Assembly: GCA_025201765.1 (NCBI GenBank)
Contig: MU623378.1
Span: forward strand, 1 to 64,000
Length of the DNA stretch: 64,000 nt
Direction of reading: 5' to 3'
DNA from: Daldinia sp. FL1419
Taxonomy: Eukaryota > Ascomycota > Sordariomycetes > Xylariales > Hypoxylaceae
This document shows positions 12,440 to 22,913 of the stretch, in pieces (position 1 is the first letter of the stretch; every line of letters starts with the position of its first letter). The notes under the pieces are model-generated. The model made no database searches. It saw only the letters and a program-made list of their open reading frames with translations, and was not told the DNA's origin. The position numbers and the translations under genes are program-made.

Positions 12440-13190
12440 ACGAATGACGAAGGTTAATGGTGTTAATGAGGGTGTTGTGTAACCACGGAAGACGGCGCGG
12501 TCACAATTAGCTGCGACTCTCCCTTGGATGCGCAGGGGATGATCTACGGAGGCAGAAAACCGGCTCATCAGCAATGATGTCGAACAGACTCTATTTACCA
12601 GTCCAGAGTCAGTGCCGGATTCTAACGGACTAGTCTCTTGTACTATATACAACCTGGCAGGATCGCGCAAAAGTTTCTGCCTTAGCTGAATTACATTACA
12701 CAGGCGTTATGTGCAATTTACGGCTCATGTTTGAGATACTATTGTAGATTACAAGCGCATGATGTCCTCATCGTGAATAATTCAGCCCGATGAATGCATT
12801 ACCCTGGACTGTTTCCACAATCCCTACGCTATTCATATTCGGAGTATTTTTATTCTAGCATTCCCAAAAGGGGTATGCATGGGACCCGGCGCGCAGAGGT
12901 CCGCATGTTATGTCATCTCCGGCAAGCAGGGCATGCAGTAAGACGTGAGCTTTTGCACTACTACCTGACATTTGCCATCATAAAGATGGATCAGCATTTC
13001 TATACTACCTAGTTTTATTTCACACTGCCTTGATTGAAGTAAAGTAAAGACCGGCCGTTATGAACTACCTAGAATTTAGATCCGAGTCTCATAGCCACTC
13101 GTTCGACCCCTTAATCCTTCTAGGCTCCCGCCAACCCGAAGACTGCATAGCCTCCCTAGGTTCTAAATTAAACGACCATGCGGTATTCCT
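12440..13190. other. Intergenic region, convergent 3' ends
   Basis: Lies between the 3' ends of sbh1 and the SDR gene. Open frames here are short and lack features of real proteins. Confidence 0.6.
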
Positions 13191-14159
13191 TTAAAAGTCA
13201 AATTTTTGGCCCACTAACTTCTCGCTAATCTCCCATAACTTGCGAGCGGTCTCCGGGTTGCGGGCATACTCGTGCGGGATTTCAACCTGGCAATCCACAA
13301 TGTACGAGCCAGGCTTGTCGTCGAAGTCCGGGTCCAGCGCCGCGGCGAGCAGCGGTGCGGCTCCTTGGGATCTAGTCTTGAGTTTCGATATGCCGCCCCA
13401 CGGCTTTCCGGTGTTGCGCTCTGCTATCGCGGCGATTTCGCCAAAGTCTTCGTTGACGAGGTGGTTCGCTAGGTTGGTCTCCATGATGGAGCCCGGGTGA
13501 GGTGCGTAGGACTTGACGCCCTTGCTGGCTAGACGGCGCGAGAGCTCCATCGAGTACAGGATATTGGAGGTCTTGGATTGTCCGTAGGCGCTCCACCCGT
13601 CGTACGCTTTGCCGCCAGAGAAGTTGTAGTCGTCTCCGCGGAAGGGCGAGATGCCGTACCCCCTGCTCGTCACGTTGACGATGCGAGCGCCGGGCGCGGC
13701 GGCGATTATCTTGTTGATGATGAGGTTGGTTAGCAGGAAGTGACCTAGATGGTTGGCCGAAAACGTCGACTCGATGCCTTGCTTATCTAGCGTGTACTCC
13801 CTGACGTTCATGACGGCGGCGTTGTTGATGACGACATCGATTTTCGGGATCGAGGCGTCGTTGTTAATCGTCTCTGCGGCGGCCCGGACCGAGTCGAAAT
13901 CGGTGAGCTCGCAGGTGACAAAGGTGGTTTTGACGTTGGGGTTGATCTTTGCGATCTCTTCTAGCACGGGGTCGACCTTGGACTTGGTCCGGCTCACGAG
14001 GATGAGGTTGGCTGGTCCTTCACGGGCTAACGTGATGGCGCATTGGGCGCCGAGGCCCCTCGCGGTTGTTCCTGTGATGAGAAATGTGCGTCCCTTGATC
14101 TTGTCGGCGAAGCCCTTGGCCAGCTCCTCGCTGGTGGTTTCGAATCCGTAGGGAGACAT
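13191..14159 (-). CDS. Short-chain dehydrogenase/reductase, WWOX/retinol-dehydrogenase-like
   Basis: NAD(P)-dependent oxidoreductase of unknown substrate. A single exon encodes 322 aa from ATG at 14159. An upstream in-frame TTG at 14192 adds 11 residues but is not a normal start. The Rossmann fold shows TGTTARGLG at residues 29-37, NNAAVM after strand 4, a catalytic Ser in NVTSRGYG and the YGQSK catalytic Tyr-Lys pair. The C-terminal third (PHPGSIMETNLANH, GAAPLLAAALDPDF) is typical of fungal members related to WW-domain oxidoreductase. There is no targeting signal. No biosynthetic neighbours surround it, so it may act alone. Confidence 0.92.
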   Translation of the reverse strand: MSPYGFETTSEELAKGFADKIKGRTFLITGTTARGLGAQCAITLAREGPANLILVSRTKSKVDPVLEEIAKINPNVKTTFVTCELTDFDSVRAAAETINNDASIPKIDVVINNAAVMNVREYTLDKQGIESTFSANHLGHFLLTNLIINKIIAAAPGARIVNVTSRGYGISPFRGDDYNFSGGKAYDGWSAYGQSKTSNILYSMELSRRLASKGVKSYAPHPGSIMETNLANHLVNEDFGEIAAIAERNTGKPWGGISKLKTRSQGAAPLLAAALDPDFDDKPGSYIVDCQVEIPHEYARNPETARKLWEISEKLVGQKFDF

Positions 14160-16255
14160 GATGTTGAGTGGTGAGTAAGTGCTGTTTAGCAATACTGGGA
14201 ATTGTTTTGTTCTGGACTTGGTTGGTATAACAAGTTGCGATTGTCGAGAATTGCTGATCGAAAATATCTTTCCCTAGAAACTACGGCTTGGAGTCTACGT
14301 ATATTTATATATATATACTTACTCCATCATTGGCATCGGCGATATCACCAAGTCGATCGACGTTAGGCAATAAAATAAGTCTCGAGGCTTACATTAGTCA
14401 GTGCTGGCGTCATGGTTTGGTGATGGTGAGTGCCATCTTCCAGGCTATAACCTTAATGCCACCTACATCGCCCGAATCTTGGACGGGGCTTTAACGGGGT
14501 TAAGATGCACAAATCCGGGTGCTTCCATTGAGAACCTATCAGTAGCGCCTAAATTTGACGTGGAAGTAGGTTCATCCGAATCTCATGATCTTGGCTAGAA
14601 GTTTCCATATATATTAAGCTTTCCAGATTCCAAGTCCTGCTGTGGGTGTCCTGGAGACGACGCGGAGATTGGCCGGATTATTGGTATAAGCCAGCCGGAG
14701 TTAAGAGGTAGGTATACCACAAGTTCTCCCACGGTATAGAGTGTTCTCCCCTCTTCTGTCTTGATAATTTTACTCTTTTTTTTCTCCCCTCACCGCCAGC
14801 CAATACTACGCATATTCTTAATCACATTATACGTATAGCTCCCAGAATTGGCCGATGCCCCCACGGTCGTAGGTGTTGGCTCAATTGGCCGAGATGCGAA
14901 GCACATTCGAGATTTCATTCCGATCTTTTGCCTTGTTAGTTTTGTTCGGATTCATTGTTTACTTTCGTGTTTCCGGAATATGTTATCTGTCACGAGACTC
15001 GAGTTACCTGGGTAAGATATCTCTTATATTAAGTTGACAAGTCCTTATTCTTTTCGAAGCACTGATCCGTATTGCTATCCCCTTATGAACAGCTCAAGTT
15101 AGTAGCAGAAATACTTATTGATACCTGAACCAGGCCCTTATATTCTATATGTGTAATCGGTTCGGACGATCTCATGTGAAATAATTTCTCGGGCTATTAT
15201 TGCACCTTGGGTTTACGAAAAATCTCGTACATCTTGGGGAAAATGCGAGATGGTCTATATGTCACATCATGTGATATTGCGGGAACTGCCGCGAGAGACC
15301 CTATGACACTAATCCTTAAAAGAGGGAGTCCCGTGTACTAACACACTAGAGTAGGAGGTACTTAACGTATCAGCTCATCCAATAAGGCTGATTCGTTCTC
15401 GTTCTCAACTCAGCCACGATTCTTGCGTCACTAATAGTTGTCTACTATACTACCTTAGTAAGGTTACTCGCCAACTTTTTACCACGTCAATTGCACATAT
15501 CAAGTACTTGGATAGTACGATGGATAATGTTCCTTGTACGAATTTGGGGCTTGAATCCCTTCGGATTCGCAATCAACCCCCTCAAGAGGACAGAACCCCT
15601 CACTGATGTGACATTGCAAAGTCGAAAAAGTTGATGCCTTGGCCATTTTCGTATTATGTCGTACTTTTTTTTCTCTGCCATATGCATCATACCTATGCAT
15701 TATACGCATCATTGCTACAACATAACAAGAAATGATATCAATAATGTGATCCACGTAACGCATCGATTTTAATAAACGAACGATACTTGTAAATACCCCC
15801 TTTTTTAAAACACGAAATTATACTTCGCATCTCGTAGCGCAAAGCGGCTCTCAAATAATTCGTTAGCCAAGCTGTTTGAGGCTGAGGATATTCCGAAGTT
15901 CGCATTATAAGCGAGCATCGCGGTGCGTTTACGGTCTAAGAGATACTATGTTTAATTCTTACAGGGTACGCACGAACCGCTAGGCACCCAAATAAGTTGT
16001 CCCCACCTTTGAACCGCCTTGAAGCTAGCCGCAAATAGGCGAATAGCTGGTGGGCTTTCAGGGCTTCTAGAGCGTCGGAGAGGCGCTGAAGTGCTGGAAA
16101 TGTGGTAGCCTTATCGATTCCTTGCTGGCAAATCCCTGTTCGCTAATCCTTGTTCGGCAATGCATCATCGATGCTCAACCACACAAAGTTGCTTCTTATC
16201 ATATCCCGCGAATGCAAAAGCTTCGTGGTCTGGACCATACAACATCTAACCTAGA

Positions 16256-16286
16256 CATACCACATACCACATACCACATACTACAT
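16256..16286. repeat. CATACCA microsatellite
   Basis: About four tandem copies of a 7-base unit (CATACCA), the last one imperfect. Confidence 0.85.
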
Positions 16287-16599
16287 ATTTTTGGACATAT
16301 TGGTACCTTGCATTACCTTGCACACCATATATTACCCTTACCTCCTACCTACTCCACTGGACGGAGGAGTATCTGATAAATTTCAATTATAAACCTGTTG
16401 CTCTCTATCTCCTCCAACTCTTTCTTCTTCTCGTGATACCCAAGTTGACTAGGTTAAGTATTATTCGTTTGCCGCTGATTCATGTGATACCCCCTTCTTC
16501 ATTGCTACCTATTCTTCTATATATTCTTCTATACCTCAAGCTTAAGCGTCATAGTTATTCATAACATTCAGTACTTTTATATCCTGTATATTCCTTCGC

Positions 16600-16611
16600 A
16601 TGTTGTGTTGA
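16600..16611 (+). promoter_or_regulatory. Minimal upstream ORF in the glucosyltransferase leader
   Basis: An ATG followed by two codons and TGA lies 23 bases before the start at 16635, in a different frame. If it is inside the transcript it could lower translation of the main frame. The transcription start is not known from sequence. Confidence 0.3.
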
Positions 16612-16634
16612 TCACCCTACTCAGAACTATCACT

Positions 16635-19600
16635 ATGACGATAGTCGACGAGAAGGCCGCGCTCCGCAACGCGGAAGCCAGTAGGGCCGTTGAGCATCCG
16701 GGTCGCACCTCTTTGAGCAACGCTCCTGAAGTTGTGCCACCCGGTTATAACACCGGCCTCATGCCTATGGATGACCTCGAGCTTGGAGCAGAAGATGACG
16801 TCCTCCCGGCTTATAGCGAAGTACATGACCGCTTCTCTCTTCACCAGGCAGGATTTGACGCAGGCGCTGCCGTCACAGGTACGTCCTTTAAACTCTACTC
16901 GACCTCCGATATTTTGATGGCTAATAACGGTGTCGTATAACAGACGACGGTCGAGTCAATATCAACATAAACCAAACGAACAGGCGACTAGCAGACTTAT
17001 TAGCTCCCACCTTACGTCACCAGGAGAATGTGACCGAGGATCCTCTTCCTCCCGCCTATATCCCCCCTAGCTTAGGTGGTCTTCCAGGCCAGACTCCCCC
17101 GCCCCGGTTAAACATCGTTATACAAATCGTAGGTTCGCGAGGAGATGTCCAGCCATTCGTCGCTCTCGGGCAGATACTAAAAGACACATACGGTCACCGT
17201 GTCAGAATAGCTACGCATTCGACTTTCCAAAAGTTCGTCGAGGAAAACGGTCTCGAATTTTTCAATATTGGAGGAGATCCTGCCGAGCTGATGGCATTTA
17301 TGGTCAAGAATCCAGGATTGATGCCAGGTATTGATGCGTTAAAGAGCGGAGAGATTACCAAGCGAAGAAAAGGGATTGAAGAAATTGTCCTTGGCTGTTG
17401 GAGATCCTGCATAGAGACTGGAGATGGGTTGGGACCAGCGCCGCGATTCGATCGTCGGAGCAAAGATGGCGAAAACGATCTGAATCCGGTTCCGTTGGAC
17501 AATACTTCCGGCCATATACCATTTGTTGCAGACGCTATTATTGCGAATCCCCCGAGTTTTGCGCACATACATGTTGCTGAAAAGCTCGGCATTCCTCTAC
17601 ATCTGATGTTCACGTAAGTCTCTCCAAAACTCACGAAGGAAGATATATCTAAGACCTAGAAGCATGCCCTGGTCGCCTACAAAAGCTTTCCCTCAACCCC
17701 TAGCGAATATTCAATCGTCAAACACGGATCCTGTTACTACAAACTACCTTTCCTACGCAATGGTGGAGATGATGACATGGCAAGGACTTGGTGACGTGAT
17801 CAACCGATTTCGTACAAAAATACTTGACCTCGAGCCTCTTTCTATTCTTTGGGCTCCTGCTCTGTTAACTCGCCTCCGGATTCCCTATACCTACTGCTGG
17901 TGAGTTTATTCCGAGTCATACTCGAGTGTGACATGGGCCTTACATTTCATTCTAGGTCGCCAGCTCTTATCCCCAAACCAAACGATTGGGGCCAGCATAT
18001 TGACGTTGCTGGGTTTTACTTCCTCAATCTTGCGTCATCCTACACACCAGAGCCCGATTTAGCGGCATTTCTCGCAGCTGGTCCGCCGCCTGTCTACATC
18101 GGATTTGGTTCTATTGTAGTTGATGATCCTAACGGGTTAACACGCACTATTTTCGATGCGGTGGCTGAAACGGGAGTACGAGCGCTTGTTTCCAAGGGTT
18201 GGGGCGGATTGGGTGCCGATTCTGTCGGGATACCGGATGGCGTATTTATGCTTGGCAATGTTCCTCACGATTGGCTATTCCAGCATGTCTCCGCCGTCTG
18301 TCATCACGGAGGTGCCGGAACCACGGCTGCAGGAATTAACGCCGGTAAACCTACTATTGTTGTGCCATTTTTCGGGGACCAGCCGTTCTGGGGTGCCATG
18401 GTTGCGAGAGCTGGAGCGGGTCCTGACCCTATTCCTTACAAGAAGCTTACGGCAGAAGCACTGGCCAAGGCCATCCGAAAAGCATTAATGCCAGAAACCC
18501 AACAGCGTGCCCGTGAATTAGGTGAGAAGATACGGGAAGAAAAGGGCACGGATGTCGGAGCGCACAGCTTCCATAGGCATCTTGACGTTGACAGGTTACG
18601 TTGCGCGCTAGCTCCAAGCAGAGTCGCCGTGTGGCGTCTTCGACGAACCCAAGTTCACCTTAGCTCGTTAGCAGCGGCAGTACTCGTAAACAATGGATAC
18701 CTACGTTATTCGGATCTGAAATTGTGCGTAGAATCTACTTACTCTTCTACCAGTCATTTAGTCTTGCTAATTTTTGTCTTAGATTCCGTCCAAACGAGTA
18801 CAGTACCGAGGATCACCCCACGGATCCCATTTCGGCGTGTGCATCTGCACTCTTGGGTGATATGGGCACCATTGCCATGTCCGCGGTGGATGTTCCCCGG
18901 GGTGTTTTCAAGGGCGGAAAGGCTTCCGACACGAAGTCAACGGGAAAGGGCGGTGATTTGGCTACAGTTACATCACAAGGGGCTAGTAGTAGTACGCTGA
19001 ACCTTGCTGATCCAGCTGGATCAACTACAACATTACCGCTCTCTGAGACTCCCAGTCCTCAGTCTAATCCGTCTGCCGTGAACCCGCTTGGCATGCATCC
19101 GGTTGCTATGCAATCAGAGGCTAACAGCCTACCTAACTTAGCACCAACCATATCAGCCGTCTCAAGCCATTCTAGGTCGCCTTCCGAACCAATGCGCAGC
19201 CCTGGTCATCATAGAAATAGCTCGGCCGCGCGTACAGGGGTAGGATCCCCAGGTATCGCAAGCGAAAATCTGGAGAGGGCTCTCCATGCTGGCAAAAGCA
19301 TCAACAATATTGTGGCAACTGGTATGAAGTCTCCCATGAACTTTTGCTTGGGTGCTGCAAGGGGTTTCAGGAATGCGCCGACGTTGTATAATGATGATAC
19401 TGTCCGTCCTGCAGAAAAGGTGACCAGTTTCGCCAGCGGTCTCAAAGTCGCCGGCAAAGAATTCGGGTTCGGTATTTTCGACGGCATTACTGGTCTAGTA
19501 ACTCAGCCACTCAGAGGCGCAGAGAAAGACGGAGGCATCGGACTACTCAAGGGTTTTGGTAAGGGAATCGGCGGCTTCATGTTAAAGCCTGCAGCAGGTA

Positions 19601-20956
19601 AGCTATTTTCTATTTTGCTTGGCGAGGATGTGCGTGCTTACAGTTATTTCAGCTTTATGGTCTATCCCCGCATACACTATGCAAGGTGTCCATGCCGAAA
19701 TTAGGTCTTTATTCGCCCAGAACGCTCAGAAATACATCATATCATCCCGGATCGCCCAGGGCCAACATGACTTTAACAACGCATCACCCGGTGAGCGTGA
19801 AGATATTGAAGTTCGATGGATCGCGCAGAAAGAGCAGATGAGGGGATTTTACACCTGGAAGCAGAAGGAAAAGGGGAAAACCAAGGAAATCTCTCCCGCC
19901 CCACCGGCACATGGAACGGCCATTACAGACCAAATCGTTAGCAATGAACCACAGAGGACCGGATGGCTCCAGTCAAGAACCTTGCCGGCCGAAGAAAGGA
20001 GACAACTTCACGATCAGAAAGCTTCATGGAAGCAAAAGCAAGCGCAAAATGTTGCGACGGGTGGCACGTTTATAGATGAGAAGGTTCGTTCAGTTTCTGG
20101 TACGGGTAACACGCATAATGAGGATGAAGAGTTTGAACGAGCCATAATGACTGCAGTGCGGGAGACATCAAATGGAGATGCAAACGAAGATGCCAGAGTC
20201 GAGCAAGCAATTCGGTCGAGTGTCAGAGCCTTACGAAGCAGGTCAACGACTGTAGGGTCGTTCGCCTCGACAAATTCCCGAGCATCTAGCGCGCAGGACT
20301 CTGGATACTTGACCGATATTAAGCGCCCATATCCGGAGGATGTCAAGTTCCCGCAGTCCGGAAACCCATTACCATCCCACACGTCCGAGGATTCGCTAGA
20401 GATAACCGACGAGGAATACCAGGCCCTAATCGAACAAGCTGTCCAGTTGAGCATGGCCGAACAGCACGGAAGCGGGATCCGGAGGCATGACCTAGATGAT
20501 AGCGAGGACGAAGACTTTAAGCAAGTGATCCAAAGGTCACAAACGGATAAGAGTATAGAAGAGCAAGACGACGAAAATTACAAGGCGGCTATTAAGGCAT
20601 CAGAGGCGGAACATGAGAATAAGGGGGATTATGCAGACGACGAGGAGCTTAGGAAAGCTATCGAAGCATCTCAAGCGGAGCAAAATCAAGGAAATAATAA
20701 CGACGATGAAGAACTACGTCGTGCACTGGAAGAATCCGAGAAGGCCCATAAAGAGCAGTTAGCACTCAAGTCGGAAGAGGATATCGTAATGGAATTTGTC
20801 AAGAAGCAGAGTCTAGTTGAGGAGCAGTACCGAAAAGCTAGAGGGAAAGGGAAATATGCAAACTACGAGGATGAGGATGACGAAGACGAGGAGCTGAGGC
20901 GAGCCTTGGAAGCGAGTATGCAGACGGAGGGTGGGGGTGGCCCGTCCCGGTTCTAG
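16635..20956 (+). CDS. Sterol 3-beta-glucosyltransferase-like protein with VPS13-type glycine motif and UIM repeats
   Basis: Probable UDP-glucose:sterol glucosyltransferase. Exons: 16635-16878, 16944-17613, 17663-17899, 17956-18723, 18783-19597 and 19653-20956, giving 1345 aa. The N-terminal glycosyltransferase half has VGSRGDVQPFVALG, MPWSPTKAFP, IPKPNDWG and the nucleotide-sugar signature CHHGGAGTTAAG at about residues 499-510. No GRAM or PH domain precedes it, unlike Atg26. Residues about 860-925 carry FGIFDGITGLVTQPLRGAEK and GFGKGIGGFMLKPAA, a glycine-spaced pattern like the C-terminal membrane-binding segment of VPS13/ATG2 proteins. Residues about 1069-1340 hold six clear and two weak ubiquitin-interacting motifs (for example DDEELRKAIEASQAE). 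The start is ATG 16635, because the upstream frame extension begins with GTG. Confidence 0.92.
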
Positions 20957-21929
20957 AAACGCTGGAAGATTGGAAAAAGAGACAGAGGATGAGAATGCAC
21001 GATACAATTTTGATACCCTTCATTGGCTAGAGGAAAAAGTCGTTGATACATAGATACCTAGTACTATTAGAGAGTAACATGGTTAACGAATATTTACACG
21101 GCGGGGTGTTGATTTGATTTGTGAGTGCTGTGAATGCAGCGAGGCTGATCCTTTAATCACAGCATGATTCCAAGAAGCTGGGGGTCGCGATTCGATAATC
21201 CTAGCTTAAGCTACCGCGATGTTCCGATTTGGACCTCCCGATCCGATCGAATCGCATCACTGCCGTCAGTGGCGTAGGTAGGAATAGCCTCGTATCGAAG
21301 TGGTGTTGCATTTTCACATTTTTGCCCTTTTCAGGTCCTATACTTGAAACCCAGGATCTCGGCTCGTGAAAATTTACCTTGCCAATTAATTCAAGTTCCC
21401 GTAGGAATTACGATAGTGATAGTGGCCAGTCACATGCATGAGTATGATCGGTGATATAAAAAAAGTAAAAACCCGTCACCCGGCCCCTCCGGCCCCGGCC
21501 TCGTTTAAGCGAGTGCTCTCCAACTGAATGTGAATGGCGTCATTGGGGAATTGGTGTGCTTTTCTTGTGTAGTATATTCACCCGTCTTCCTTATATAAAT
21601 ACGTTAAGTTTGTGAATCGGTGAACGGCCTCGTGTGAGGTAGCAGTAGCAGGGGTGACGATCGCGTCGATTGAGTAGTGCTAGAAGATTCATAATGGTGA
21701 CGATGATGACGATTTTGAAGGTGAAGCGTACGATATAGGGTGTAATATAGCTTTCGTCAGAGAAAAAGGAGAGGGCATCGTCGAGTATAAGGATAGGGCT
21801 TTCCGCCTCTATGGAAGACATCTTTGTCGAAGCACTTCAAACAGCTCTATCGAGAAACTATAAACAATTTTACCCAAGACACCTTCTTAAGAATATTTTA
21901 TTTATTACCACATTAGTCCAACAGACAAC
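20957..21929. other. Intergenic region
   Basis: Downstream of the glucosyltransferase gene and upstream of the small acidic gene. No supported feature is found; open frames on both strands are short and without domain signatures. Confidence 0.6.
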
Positions 21930-22474
21930 ATGGCCCCCTCCAAGAACCAGAACCAGAACCAGAACTCCAACTCCACCACCAACGCCTCGAACATCTCGCT
22001 TCCCTCCCGCCCCAAGCGCGAGGAGGAAAGCCCTGTGTCTGATCAGTCGGACCAGGATACCGTAGAGACACCCGCTGATGAGATTGTAGCTGACTACGAT
22101 CTCAAGCTTGGTATGTATTCCGACCTGGCTTCTTACTGCATTTTACCCCTTTTCATTATTCCACTCCAACCCTCTTACCCAACCTCAGCCCATACAGTCC
22201 ATCTACCCCAGCACCATTACCTAGGTACCTACCTACCCACCTACCCTATACCGACCCACCAAACCCGATACTAACGCCCTCCCCAGGCAAAGAAGAAAGA
22301 GACGCGATCGACACCTCCAACATCCTCAGCGAGCGCACCCGCCACGCCAAGCCCGTCGGCACGTACATCCTCCCCGACGACGACGACGACGACGAAGGCG
22401 ACGAAGTGCTGCTGCGTGCGGACGGGACGGTTATTCCCGCCGACGCGGATATGAACGAGGAGACTCTTGGTTGA
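21930..22474 (+). CDS. Small acidic nuclear-type protein, possible CHZ1-like histone chaperone
   Basis: Exons 21930-22110 and 22287-22474 encode 122 aa. The intron has GTATGT, a TACTAAC branch point and CCCAG. The N-terminus is low-complexity Asn/Gln/Ser. The core reads ERDAIDTSNILSERTRHAK, close to the (I/L)DxSNI...RTRxK pattern of the CHZ domain that binds H2A.Z-H2B, and is followed by six aspartates. The family call rests on this short pattern. No other domain is visible. The TACCTA-rich word cluster at 22219-22247 lies inside the intron. Confidence 0.68.
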
Positions 22475-22913
22475 TTTATCTACTTCGAGAAGATCGACTA
22501 CATTAGGGTTATCGAGGAAATAGTGTCGGCGTGTGTTGGGGCGTAAGTGGGAAAGGAATCTAGGTGCTGGTTTCGATCTGGACGACTGTACGCTCTCCTA
22601 GGAGGGACATAGATATTCAAAATTGAAGATTACGTCGCTCTTTTGATGCTGTAAAAGAATCAAATTGATGAACGGGATAATTAGCGAATAGCGTAGCCAA
22701 TCATTTAAACTTTTACCTTGGTGGAACTGACCACGAAGCCGCGATCATGAACACGAGCAACGTACAAGTATTGGGACTTACTTCCTCCTATATTGATGTG
22801 ACACGCGGTAAGGGAGGTGGGATCAAATTGGTATAGACAAGGGCCCTAATCTTTTGTAATATATGTACATTTGATATCGTCCGGAAGCTTTAAATCCCAA
22901 ATATCATTGACCC
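22475..22913. other. Intergenic region, convergent 3' ends
   Basis: Separates the CHZ1-like gene from msd1. Nothing further is recognised. Confidence 0.6.

Larger units (their letters stand above)
14160..16634. other. Long intergenic region
   Basis: Divergent promoter space of about 2.5 kb between the SDR and the glucosyltransferase gene. It contains a short AT dinucleotide run near 14306 and a CATACCA microsatellite near 16256. No convincing gene is seen on either strand. Confidence 0.55.

Noticed and set aside
12359..12670. 103-codon minus-strand frame after sbh1
   Set aside because: Overlaps sbh1 exon 4 in antisense and has no recognisable feature.
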